DNA of 12,332 bases, taken from positions 1 to 12,332 of the forward strand of contig NZBV01000011.1 in NCBI GenBank assembly GCA_002686355.1, read 5' to 3'. The notes beneath the pieces are model-generated. The model saw nothing but the letters and a program-made list of their open reading frames with translations. It was not told the DNA's origin and did no database searches. The position numbers and the translations under genes were made by a program. Every line of letters begins with the position of its first letter. The stretch's first letter is position 1. The DNA comes from Candidatus Pacearchaeota archaeon. Lineage in GTDB: Archaea > Nanobdellota > Nanobdellia > Pacearchaeales > GW2011-AR1. This document shows, piece by piece, positions 5,246-11,417 of this stretch.

Positions 5246-5800
5246 ATGGAACTTGATAAAACAATTAAAAAAAGAAAAAGCGTGAGAAATTTCAAAAACA
5301 AAAAACCAGACTGGAGAGACATAATAGAGTGTGTTGACGCTGCGCGATATGCTCCAATGGCAGGAGGACGCTACACTCTGAAATTCATTATCATTGATGA
5401 CGAAAAAGCAATAGAAAAATTAGCAGAAGCAGCTCAGCAGGAGTTTATCAAAGAAGTATGTTATATAATTATCGTATGCTCGAACCCAGGAAGAACAATC
5501 AGGGATTTTGGAAAAAGAGGAGAGATTTATGTCAGGCAACAGGCAGGTGCAACGATTCAAAACGTTTTACTAAAAATAGAAGAAAAAGGATTATCAACCT
5601 GCTGGGTAGGACACTTTGTAGATGAGCAAGTCAAAAGGATTCTCGGCATTCCTGACAATGTTCAGATAGAAGCCCTGCTTCCAGTAGGGTATGAATTCAG
5701 AAAAACAAAGTCAAAGAAAGAGATAGACATAGACAACATACTTTACTTCTATAAGTACCAGAACAAAAAAATGAAAAAAATCCCAAAGATGGATGTTTAA
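5246..5800 (+). CDS. Nitroreductase family protein (FMN-dependent oxidoreductase)
   Basis: Flavin-dependent oxidoreductase of the nitroreductase fold, normally a homodimer binding FMN at the interface and using NAD(P)H. Substrate cannot be told from sequence. The 184-residue length is typical. The N-terminal RKSVRNF (about 10-16) supplies the basic FMN-phosphate contacts. Then come ARYAPMAGGRYTLKFIII (about 33-50), the helix QQAGATIQNVLLKIEEKGLSTCWVGHF (about 98-124) in key blocks AGATIQNVLL and GLSTCWVG, and LGIPDNVQIEALLPVGYE (about 133-150), the usual C-terminal FMN/dimer block. The C-terminus is lysine-rich. It is likely a single-gene leaderless transcript. After the stop the same frame stays open for 31 codons (to 5896), which I do not treat as part of the gene. 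Confidence 0.92.
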   Translation: MELDKTIKKRKSVRNFKNKKPDWRDIIECVDAARYAPMAGGRYTLKFIIIDDEKAIEKLAEAAQQEFIKEVCYIIIVCSNPGRTIRDFGKRGEIYVRQQAGATIQNVLLKIEEKGLSTCWVGHFVDEQVKRILGIPDNVQIEALLPVGYEFRKTKSKKEIDIDNILYFYKYQNKKMKKIPKMDV

Positions 5801-5981
5801 ATAACCATTCAGAAAAATTTAGGGACATTAAAAGAGGTACAAAAAGATTGCAATACACTTAGGCAGATTAATCAAAAGATTAAAAGAGAGTTCTAATTCA
5901 ACCAAAAAGAGATATCAACACACAAACAATTCTCAACTGCCAAAAAAAAATAGACTAGATTAAAAACTTCTTATCAAAATC

Positions 5982-5989
5982 TTTATAAA
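5982..5989. promoter_or_regulatory. TATA-like palindrome in the gap between nitroreductase and ftsZ
   Basis: TTTATAAA, as in the promoters above, but no ORF starts at the matching distance on either strand. On the minus strand the same bases belong to a T-rich tract following the hairpin at 6000-6056, so a terminator tail is an equally good reading. Confidence 0.3.
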
Positions 5990-5999
5990 AAATCAAATC

Positions 6000-6056
6000 C
6001 CCGCTTCTCCATTAATCCCCTTGTGCGCGTCAGCGCACTCAGGGTGGATGGGCGGG
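6000..6056 (-). terminator. Long GC-rich stem-loop downstream of ftsZ (terminator or structured RNA)
   Basis: Four stacked helices: CCCGC (6000-6004) with GCGGG (6052-6056); CCAT (6009-6012) with ATGG (6048-6051); CCCT (6018-6021) with AGGG (6041-6044); GTGCGC (6023-6028) with GCGCAC (6033-6038), loop GTCA. That is 19 pairs over 57 nt with small internal loops, in a surrounding gap that is strongly A/T. On the ftsZ strand it starts 14 nt after the stop codon and is followed by GATTTTTTAT, which resembles an intrinsic terminator. The multi-helix form is more elaborate than most archaeal terminators, so a stable 3'-end structure or a small RNA is also possible. Confidence 0.6.
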
Positions 6057-6069
6057 AATAAAACAAAAA

Positions 6070-7149
6070 CTAACTCCAAACATCAATGCCTAATTCAGAC
6101 ATTTCTTTTGACACAGGCAGAGATTGTTGTTCAATTTCTTTTCCAAGGACATAAGGCGAACTAACTCCAGTCATGATTGTTATCACACGCACCTTGCCTA
6201 TAAAATCCTTGCTGATCCTAGCACCAATAATAACCTGTGCTTCAGAGCTAAGGTTCTCAGACACTGCCCGGCCAATAACATCAAACTCCTCGAGCTTCAA
6301 ATCAGGGCCACAAGTGACATGTATCAAAGCACCAGTAGCACCCTTGTAATCCACATCAAGCAAAGGATGTGTAAGGGCTTGCTTAACTGCTTCCATAACA
6401 CGGTCCTGTGTGTCTGCCTCACCAACACCAATAACAGCAACACCGCCGCCCTTCATTATCGACGACACATCTGCATAATCAAGATTAATCAAACTAGGCA
6501 GAGTGATTGTCTCAACAATCCCTTTAACCATTGTACTTACCAATTCATTAGCAACAGCAAAAGCCTGCTCTATTGGTAACTGACCTGCAATATCAACAAG
6601 TCGGTTATTGTCAAGAACAATACAGGTATCTGTAACTTCTCTTAACTCCTGCAAAGCAAATTCAGCTTTGTCAATTCTGGCTTTCTCTGACTCAAAAGGC
6701 ATTGTCACAACACCAATAACAACTGCTCCTGTTTCTTTTGCCATCTGCGCAATTACAGGTGAAGCACCAGAACCTGTTCCGCCTCCCATCCCAGACAAGA
6801 TAAAAATCATGTCTGCTCCAGAGACTGCTTTCTTCAGGTCAACAATTGCTTCTTTTGCAGCTTCTCTTCCTTTCTGGACAAGACCACCTGCACCAAGACC
6901 ACGTGTCAATTCCCGTCCAATAAGAATCTTCTCATCAGCTTTTGTAACACTTAAATGCAAAGCGTCTGTGTTCACTCCATAAACTGTTGCACCAGTAATA
7001 CCCTTGTTAAAAAGCCATGTCACCATATTAGCGCCGCATCCACCAGCTCCAATAACTTTAATATTTGCCTTGCCAGCTTTTAACTCATTAAAGTTAATAC
7101 TATGCGTGTCTGTATTTTGTACTGCTTCTTTTGCAAAGTCTAACACCAT
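6070..7149 (-). CDS. ftsZ: Cell division GTPase FtsZ
   Basis: Tubulin-like GTPase that polymerises into the cytokinetic ring. The 359-residue protein has a short N-terminal extension (about 1-25), the GTP-binding start IKVIGAGGCGANMV (30-43), NTDALHL (60-66), the tubulin signature MGGGTGSG (121-128), the ribose-contact region TMPFESEKARID (149-160), LDNNRL (179-184), and the T7 synergy loop NLDYADV (222-228) with both acidic catalytic residues D224 and D227. The C-terminal domain runs to about 340 and ends GIDVWS with no long linker. Which archaeal paralogue (FtsZ1 or FtsZ2) it is cannot be decided here. The start is fixed by a full Shine-Dalgarno AAGGAGGTC just before the ATG, unusual in this mostly leaderless window, and by a TATA box about 75 nt upstream. 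Confidence 0.97.
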   Translation of the reverse strand: MVLDFAKEAVQNTDTHSINFNELKAGKANIKVIGAGGCGANMVTWLFNKGITGATVYGVNTDALHLSVTKADEKILIGRELTRGLGAGGLVQKGREAAKEAIVDLKKAVSGADMIFILSGMGGGTGSGASPVIAQMAKETGAVVIGVVTMPFESEKARIDKAEFALQELREVTDTCIVLDNNRLVDIAGQLPIEQAFAVANELVSTMVKGIVETITLPSLINLDYADVSSIMKGGGVAVIGVGEADTQDRVMEAVKQALTHPLLDVDYKGATGALIHVTCGPDLKLEEFDVIGRAVSENLSSEAQVIIGARISKDFIGKVRVITIMTGVSSPYVLGKEIEQQSLPVSKEMSELGIDVWS

Positions 7150-7154
7150 TTTTT

Positions 7155-7163
7155 GACCTCCTT
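7155..7163 (-). promoter_or_regulatory. Strong Shine-Dalgarno of ftsZ
   Basis: On the minus strand AAGGAGGTC ends about 5 nt before the ATG, a near-perfect match to the 16S 3' end. It fixes the start codon and shows that this gene, unlike most here, is translated from a leadered mRNA. Confidence 0.85.
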
Positions 7164-7176
7164 CTGATTCTTTCTT

Positions 7177-7193
7177 CTCTTATTATATAAGAG
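7177..7193. promoter_or_regulatory. Inverted repeat in the ftsZ leader
   Basis: CTCTTAT, spacer TAT, ATAAGAG: a perfect 7-bp palindrome centred about 35 nt before the ftsZ ATG. If transcription starts near 7198, as the TATA at 7221-7228 suggests, the repeat lies at the very 5' end of the leader. It could be an operator for a dimeric regulator or a 5' RNA hairpin above the Shine-Dalgarno. Confidence 0.5.
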
Positions 7194-7220
7194 TTTTCAA
7201 AAGTGATGAACTACAAAACA

Positions 7221-7228
7221 TTTATATA
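7221..7228 (-). promoter_or_regulatory. TATA box of ftsZ
   Basis: TATATAAA on the minus strand, predicting a start near 7198 and a leader of about 50 nt containing the palindrome and the Shine-Dalgarno. Confidence 0.6.
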
Positions 7229-7286
7229 GGTCACACACTTTCTGCTATCATAAAGAAAAAGGTAAAACACCTCTGCATGCATCGGT

Positions 7287-7319
7287 TAATTTATTCAAAG
7301 CGCCAACCTGAATAAATTA
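7287..7319. repeat. 10-bp inverted repeat with 13-nt loop
   Basis: TAATTTATTC (7287-7296) and GAATAAATTA (7310-7319) are exact reverse complements around AAAGCGCCAACCT. It lies between the ftsZ promoter and the small ORF at 7380. The GC-rich loop on an A/T stem suggests a hairpin RNA or a protein-binding site; no adjacent T-run clearly marks a terminator. Confidence 0.5.
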
Positions 7320-7379
7320 TTATAAAAAAGTAATAATTCTTTCTTTAAATAAATTTCTATACTTTTAGGAGATTTGTTT

Positions 7380-7517
7380 ATGTCTGGCATTAATGTTTGG
7401 TTAGGCATAATTGGGATATTTTGGGACATAAGATTGGTAAATCGCCTTATACAAACGTTTAATAGAGCTTCCACAAACGGATCAGCATTATCAAAAAACA
7501 AAATTTTAGTTATTTAA
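7380..7517 (+). CDS. Possible small protein (45 aa), hydrophobic N-terminus
   Basis: A 45-codon frame starting MSGINVWLGIIGIFWDIR and ending SALSKNKILVI before TAA. Residues 5-15 (NVWLGIIGIFW) are hydrophobic, but too short for a certain membrane span; the rest is polar. The start is supported by AGGAGA at 7367-7372, 7 nt before the ATG, and by a TATA-like TTATAAAAA (about 7319-7327) far enough upstream for a leader of roughly 30 nt. No family recognised. On the other strand the overlapping frame 7295-7501 opens only from TTG and has no ribosome site, so I prefer this reading. Confidence 0.4.
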   Translation: MSGINVWLGIIGIFWDIRLVNRLIQTFNRASTNGSALSKNKILVI

Positions 7518-7585
7518 AAAAATTAATGAACATCAACAGAAAACGAATAATCATTTAGCTCTCGGTAAATTTGGATTTTCTCGCT

Positions 7586-7653
7586 AAACAAAAAGGGTCC
7601 CACATTGACTGGGACCATAAGGATATAGAAGCAGACGGGGGGTAACCCCAAGA
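7586..7653 (-). ncRNA. Candidate small structured RNA with terminator hairpin
   Basis: On the minus strand a TATA-like TTTATATG (7682-7675) predicts a start near 7653. The next 65 or so nt hold GGGG-TTA-CCCC (7649-7639), a linker, then GGTCCCA (7616-7610), loop GTCAATG, TGGGACC (7602-7596), followed by CTTTTTGTTT. The second hairpin plus T-run has the form of an intrinsic terminator. The G/C content contrasts with the flanks and there is no convincing ORF. It matches no RNA family I recognise. The same bases could instead be a terminator only. Confidence 0.35.
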
Positions 7654-7722
7654 AGGGATTATTGTGGAGATGCACATATAAATTCAAGATTAAATTATCT
7701 CTACAAAAGATTTGAATTGTCC

Positions 7723-7972
7723 ATGGAATATCGCACACCTTTTTTTGATGCTCTTAAACAAGTGGGCCTCAAAGAGGAAATCTCTTCCTACAACATTAAA
7801 AAAAGAATATTTGTGTGATAGTGGAGCTATTGAAATCTATATTCGTGGCAAAAATAGACATTACAGCAAATACAATTTTCAATCTGTTTGAATAGGAGAA
7901 CAGGGAAGTTTTCAATTTTCTGATTATTTTAATGACTTCTCAATATTACTGACAAATATAACCGAAGAATAA
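7723..7972 (+). pseudogene. Interrupted gene of unknown function (frameshift in A run, in-frame TGA)
   Basis: From ATG 7723 the frame reads MEYRTPFFDALKQVGLKEEI, then SSYNIKK. At a run of seven A (7798-7804) the frame is lost. Dropping one A continues as EYLCDSGAIEIYIRGKNRHY, SKYNFQSV, then TGA (7889-7891), then IGEQGSFQFSDYFNDFSILL and TNITEE to TAA at 7970-7972. About 83 codons thus carry one frameshift and one nonsense codon. Both sides have protein-like composition, much better than random A/T sequence. A TATA-like CATATAAA (7675-7682) lies about 45 nt upstream. The end abuts the stop of the convergent MBL-fold gene. Family not recognised. A sequencing indel could explain the A-run but not the TGA. 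Confidence 0.5.
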
Positions 7973-8638
7973 CTATTCTTTTTCCAAAATTTTAGAATTA
8001 ATATTGTTTTCCCTGCACAATTCGCAAAATTCTTTTGCATCTCTCTCATCTCCTACGACAATTCCATAGTGCATCGGAATCGCAATGTCAGGCTTGATTA
8101 ATTTTGCTGCTTCTACTGCTTCTTCTGCATTCATCGTAAATCTTCCTCCAACAGAAAAAAGTGCAACAAATCTTTTATCGGCATGCTTGTGGCCTGTCAG
8201 TTTGTGCATCTCAGGGATAACATCTGTGTCTCCTGTATGATAAATCAGAACATCATTTATCTTAATCAGATAACTCAGCCACCCCTCGTCCTTTAAATGA
8301 AAATCTTTGTCAATATTATAAGCAGGAAATGCGGTAATGCTCATGTTTCCTAAAACCAATTCCTGACCAGCTTCAATCACAACAAATTTAACAGGAACAT
8401 TAAATCGCGCAATCTTACTCTGACAATCAGCAGGCATAACAATCGTCGTTCCTTCTTGGATAATCTTCTCAAGGTCCTGAATACTGCAATGGTCATAATG
8501 ACTATGGGTTATCAAAATCAGGTCTGCCTTTTCACAATCATCAGAAATTTTATAAGGATCAACATAAATCTTTTTTGGATTCTCAATCAAAAAACCAGCA
8601 TGGCCCAACCATTTAATCTCAATATCATTTATTTTCAT
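7973..8638 (-). CDS. MBL-fold metal-dependent hydrolase (UlaG-like)
   Basis: Metallo-beta-lactamase-fold hydrolase of the UlaG/UPF0173-like group; substrate unknown. The 221 residues begin with WLGHAGFLIENPKKIYVDPY (10-29), where the early His of this group is H13. The core metal motif THSHYDH follows (H45, H47, D49, H50), then the second metal aspartate in YHTGDTD (133-139), and a late histidine in IPMHYGIVVGD near the C-terminus. No signal peptide, so cytoplasmic. The ATG is about 25 nt from CTTTAAAAAG on the minus strand (8659-8668), giving a leaderless mRNA. Upstream on the same strand are the decayed Nudix gene and the PHP gene. The general fold is certain; a specific reaction such as lactone hydrolysis is not claimed. 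Confidence 0.92.
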   Translation of the reverse strand: MKINDIEIKWLGHAGFLIENPKKIYVDPYKISDDCEKADLILITHSHYDHCSIQDLEKIIQEGTTIVMPADCQSKIARFNVPVKFVVIEAGQELVLGNMSITAFPAYNIDKDFHLKDEGWLSYLIKINDVLIYHTGDTDVIPEMHKLTGHKHADKRFVALFSVGGRFTMNAEEAVEAAKLIKPDIAIPMHYGIVVGDERDAKEFCELCRENNINSKILEKE

Positions 8639-8662
8639 AAGAAAAAAAATCCCAAGAACTTT

Positions 8663-9147
8663 TTAAAGATTTAGTAACTCTAAAATCCAGGGCCTCGTTT
8701 TCACTCGTTCATTTTTTCTATCTTTAACTTCTTGTCAAACATCTGACTCTTCATAAATTCCCTCTATCAAACCATAATTTCTTGCTTCTTCTAATGCAAT
8801 CCATTTGTAATCTACCAGGGGAGGACAAAGTTTTATTTATTCTCCAACAGGCTCTGCTCATAACCTAATAATTAATAATGGGACTTTATCACTTTAATAT
8901 AAATCAAGCTTGCTACACAATCAATGTTCTCAATCTTTAATCCAATTTCTTCCATAACTTTTTTCTTAACATAATTCTCAAAAACATTATACCAATGCTC
9001 AAAAGTATCTTTCTTTCTAAGCACATAATTTAATACTTCAAGTTTCTCTTCTAGAACCACTCATTTCCCAGGAAATGTTTTTTCCCAATCAGCTCGCTTA
9101 GCAATTAAAAATTTTCCATCTCAAACAAGAATGCAAATCACAACTAT
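8663..9147 (-). pseudogene. Decayed Nudix hydrolase gene
   Basis: Nudix enzymes cleave nucleoside diphosphates linked to other groups. Reading leftward from about 9147: VVICILV, TGA (9121-9123), DGKFLIAKRADWEKTFPGK, TGA (9061-9063), VVLEEKLEVLNYVLRKKDTF, EHWYNVFENY, then VKKKVMEEIGLKIENIDCVA, which is a Nudix-box half (REVxEExGL), then SLIYIK and TAA (8872). After a frameshift the frame resumes with IKLCPPLVDYKWIALEEARN and YGLIEGIYEESDV, TGA (8735-8737), open on to 8663. The second TGA falls where the family has Trp (PGKW), and the Nudix-box glycines are replaced (EEK for GGK). At least four stops and one frameshift make it non-functional. It lies 27 nt after the PHP gene on the same strand, formerly perhaps an operon PHP-Nudix-MBL. 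Confidence 0.8.
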
Positions 9148-9173
9148 TTTTTAAGGATTATTGTAGGGGATTA

Positions 9174-10019
9174 TTATCTATTCTTTGATAACTTCCCCAA
9201 TTCTTCAACAACTTTTTCATCACAATTATTAGCTCCAAGTTCATGATTTCCAGACATATGCTTAACCAATGCCTTACCATGATAATCACTTCCAGAAGTT
9301 GCAATTAATTTATATTTCTTAATCAGATTCTTCATTCTCTTAGAATGCCTGACAAGCCTCAAAGGCGCCCTATCCCCATTATTTATCTCTATACCCTTCA
9401 ATCCTTCTTTGATGTATTCCCTAAAATTTTTCTCTTTCAAAACTTCATCATCAATCCAGGGATGTGCTAAAACAGGAACACCTCCAGCACCGCGTATCAA
9501 ACGGATACCTTGAATAAGAGACATTCTTTTTACTTTTCTCTTATATTCTTTTTGATCTTCTAATTCTTTTACTATTTTTCTAGTTTCCCCATATCCTTTT
9601 AAAAACAATTCATAGAAAATATAAAACATATTAATATTCCCTCTTGCCTTGGGATACTTTCTCTGTAACTCACTAAATCGGATATTATAACCTTTTTTGC
9701 TTAATTTATCACACCGATCTTTTATACTATCTTGAATTTTTTTGCTACCTCTCCTTATCTCATTAATTAATTTCCTATTTTTGATATCTATAAAATAGCC
9801 CAATACTTCTCCCTTGTCACAACTAACTTCAATAGCAGGGATAATATTAACACCAATCCTCTTACCCTCTCTTATCGCTTCCTTAATTCCCTTAACAGAA
9901 TTGTGATCTGTAAGTGCTAAATTCTTTATTCTTCTCTTTTTTGCTAACCGAACCAACTGAACAGGAGAGATTTGTCCATCAGAATAACAGCTATGAGTAT
10001 GTAATTCTGCGTTCTTCAT
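9174..10019 (-). CDS. PHP-domain phosphoesterase
   Basis: Metal-dependent phosphoesterase of the PHP superfamily, resembling the YciV/RNase AM-type 3',5'-nucleoside bisphosphate phosphatases; the true substrate is not shown. From ATG 10017-10019 the protein has 281 residues. Metal-binding blocks in order: ELHTHSCYSDG (H7, H9, D14), LALTDHNSVKG (D38, H39), IPAIEVSC (E64), a long basic helical insert (about 80-170), VPVLAHPWID (about 190-200), IEINNG, and TSGSDYHGK with a final NHELG. All usual PHP motifs are present, so it is probably active. I prefer this ATG to the in-frame GTG one codon earlier because it sits about 25 nt from the shared TATA (10040-10047). The decayed Nudix gene follows 27 nt downstream. 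Confidence 0.9.
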   Translation of the reverse strand: MKNAELHTHSCYSDGQISPVQLVRLAKKRRIKNLALTDHNSVKGIKEAIREGKRIGVNIIPAIEVSCDKGEVLGYFIDIKNRKLINEIRRGSKKIQDSIKDRCDKLSKKGYNIRFSELQRKYPKARGNINMFYIFYELFLKGYGETRKIVKELEDQKEYKRKVKRMSLIQGIRLIRGAGGVPVLAHPWIDDEVLKEKNFREYIKEGLKGIEINNGDRAPLRLVRHSKRMKNLIKKYKLIATSGSDYHGKALVKHMSGNHELGANNCDEKVVEELGKLSKNR

Positions 10020-10039
10020 CACTCGTAAAGAAAAAGATA

Positions 10040-10047
10040 ATTTAAAA
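10040..10047. promoter_or_regulatory. Shared TATA for divergent PHP gene and gatB
   Basis: ATTTAAAA, with TTTTAAAT on the other strand, is centred about 25 nt from the PHP ATG (10019) and about 27 nt from the gatB ATG (10071). One A/T element thus fits leaderless initiation in both directions. Confidence 0.6.
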
Positions 10048-10070
10048 AACTATTCAGACGTTAATCAATC

Positions 10071-11417
10071 ATGCTTCAAGTAGGCCTAGAAATCCACGGA
10101 TACATTGATACAAAAGAAAAATTATTTTGTTCATGCAAAGCAGAGCATGGCGCAAAACATTCAAAACCAAATACAAACATCTGTCCGACATGCACAGGAC
10201 AGCCAGGTGCAAAACCTATGATGCCGAATTCAAAAGCAATAAAAAAAGCAGTTCAGATCGCACTTATCCTTGGCTGCAAAATAAATGAAAAATTAATCTG
10301 GCAGAGGAAGCATTATGATTGGCCAGACTTACCAAAAGGTTATCAAGATACTTTATCAGGACCCCACGCAATTCCAGTTGGAACAGCAGGCAAATTCCAG
10401 GGGATAGAAATAACAGGATGCCACCTTGAAGAAGACCCTGCAGCATGGAACCCACAAACAGGGGACATTGATTACAACAGGTCAGGAAGCCCACTTATTG
10501 AAATTATAACAGAACCAGATTTCACATCGTCAGGGCAAGTCACTGAATGGCTAAAGCAATTGCTTACAACTCTTGACTACATAAAAGCAATTGACAAAAA
10601 AACAGGAATAAAAGCAGATGTTAATGTTTCCGTAACAAACGGAGCCAGAATTGAAATAAAAAATATCAACAGTCTGAAAAAAATAAAAAAAGCAATTAAG
10701 TATGAGTTTGAAAGGCAAAAAAAATCAAAGCCAAAGCAACAGGAAACGCGAATGTTCGACGACAACAAAGGGATAACAAAACTCATGCGAACAAAAGAAC
10801 AAACCCAAGATTACAGATTCATCAGCGACCCTGACCTGCCAATAATCCAGCTAAAAGACACCAACATAAAAACCCTAAAATCAAAATTACCAGAAACGCC
10901 CTCAACAAAATTAGAAAAATTAATTAAAAAATACAAAATTCCTGAAAAAAACGCAGAGATACTTACAAGAAAACTGGAAATTGTTGAATTCTTTGAGAAC
11001 ATAATAAAACACTCAAACCCACAACTCGCAGTCCGCTGGGTAACAGAAGAACTTCTCAGTGTCCTCAACTATAACAAAAAAGAACTCGATGACATAGACA
11101 TTAAACCAGAACATTTTATTGAACTATTAAAATTGATAAAAGAAAACAAATTAACAGAGTTAAAGGCCAAAGAGATTTTGCGAAGCTGGAAAACAAAATC
11201 AAATTCCCCAAAAACAAAAGGACATGAACAAATCAGTGATTCTATAGAGATAAAGAAAATTATCAAAAAAGTAATCAAAGACTATCCAAAAGCAATTGAA
11301 GATTTCAAAAAAGGCGAACAAAAATCAATGAACTTCCTAATAGGGCAAGTCATGCGATTAACAAACAAAAGAGCTGATTACAAAACAGCAAGGGATATTT
11401 TAGAAAAGTTATTGTGA
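10071..11417 (+). CDS. gatB: Asp-tRNA(Asn)/Glu-tRNA(Gln) amidotransferase subunit B
   Basis: tRNA-binding and kinase-like subunit of the GatCAB amidotransferase, which activates the misacylated Asp or Glu on tRNA(Asn)/tRNA(Gln) with ATP so that ammonia from GatA can amidate it. The 448 residues start VGLEIHGYIDTKEKLFCSC. The zinc site is C20, C22, C38, C41 (FCSC and ICPTC). Then TGQPGAKPMMPN, KHYDWPDLPKGYQ (about 84-96), DYNRSGSPLIEIITEPDF (about 137-154), DVNVSV and NSLKKI (about 183-205), and the YqeY-like C-terminal helical domain from about 330, ending ADYKTARDILEKLL. It is slightly shorter than typical GatB (about 470-480). GatE is excluded by the absence of its inserted domain. The gene converges with gatA, with a 9-nt overlap at the stops. 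Confidence 0.96.
   Translation: MLQVGLEIHGYIDTKEKLFCSCKAEHGAKHSKPNTNICPTCTGQPGAKPMMPNSKAIKKAVQIALILGCKINEKLIWQRKHYDWPDLPKGYQDTLSGPHAIPVGTAGKFQGIEITGCHLEEDPAAWNPQTGDIDYNRSGSPLIEIITEPDFTSSGQVTEWLKQLLTTLDYIKAIDKKTGIKADVNVSVTNGARIEIKNINSLKKIKKAIKYEFERQKKSKPKQQETRMFDDNKGITKLMRTKEQTQDYRFISDPDLPIIQLKDTNIKTLKSKLPETPSTKLEKLIKKYKIPEKNAEILTRKLEIVEFFENIIKHSNPQLAVRWVTEELLSVLNYNKKELDDIDIKPEHFIELLKLIKENKLTELKAKEILRSWKTKSNSPKTKGHEQISDSIEIKKIIKKVIKDYPKAIEDFKKGEQKSMNFLIGQVMRLTNKRADYKTARDILEKLL

Noticed and set aside
5801..5896. 31-codon in-frame extension after the nitroreductase stop
   Set aside because: The frame stays open after TAA and reads as a helical segment (TLKEVQKDCNTLRQINQ), but the nitroreductase already has full family length and no separate start or ribosome site is visible.
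6124..6982. Plus-strand ORFs antisense to ftsZ
   Set aside because: They are out-of-frame readings of ftsZ codons with no promoter or ribosome site and improbable composition.
7203..7260. C/D box small RNA (GTGATGA at 7203)
   Set aside because: A C-box-like sequence is present, but no CTGA D box or C'/D' pair lies at the right distance; the region is the ftsZ promoter.
7519..7722. Upstream extension of the interrupted gene at 7723
   Set aside because: The same frame reads some protein-like segments (NEHQQKTNNHLALGKFGFSR), but it has about four stops in some 70 codons, close to chance for this composition, and overlaps the GC hairpins.
7523..7738. 71-codon minus-strand ORF
   Set aside because: It opens only from GTG, has no ribosome site or fitting TATA box, and overlaps the hairpins and the better plus-strand frame at 7723.
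3389..9147. TGA read as Trp (or another amino acid) in the interrupted genes
   Set aside because: Several breaks are TGA, and Trp fits at PGK-TGA in the Nudix remnant. But mcm, RPA and gatB end in TGA at the expected place, the latter two directly at a convergent gene. The interrupted loci also contain TAA, TAG and frameshifts. Decay explains all of these; recoding does not.
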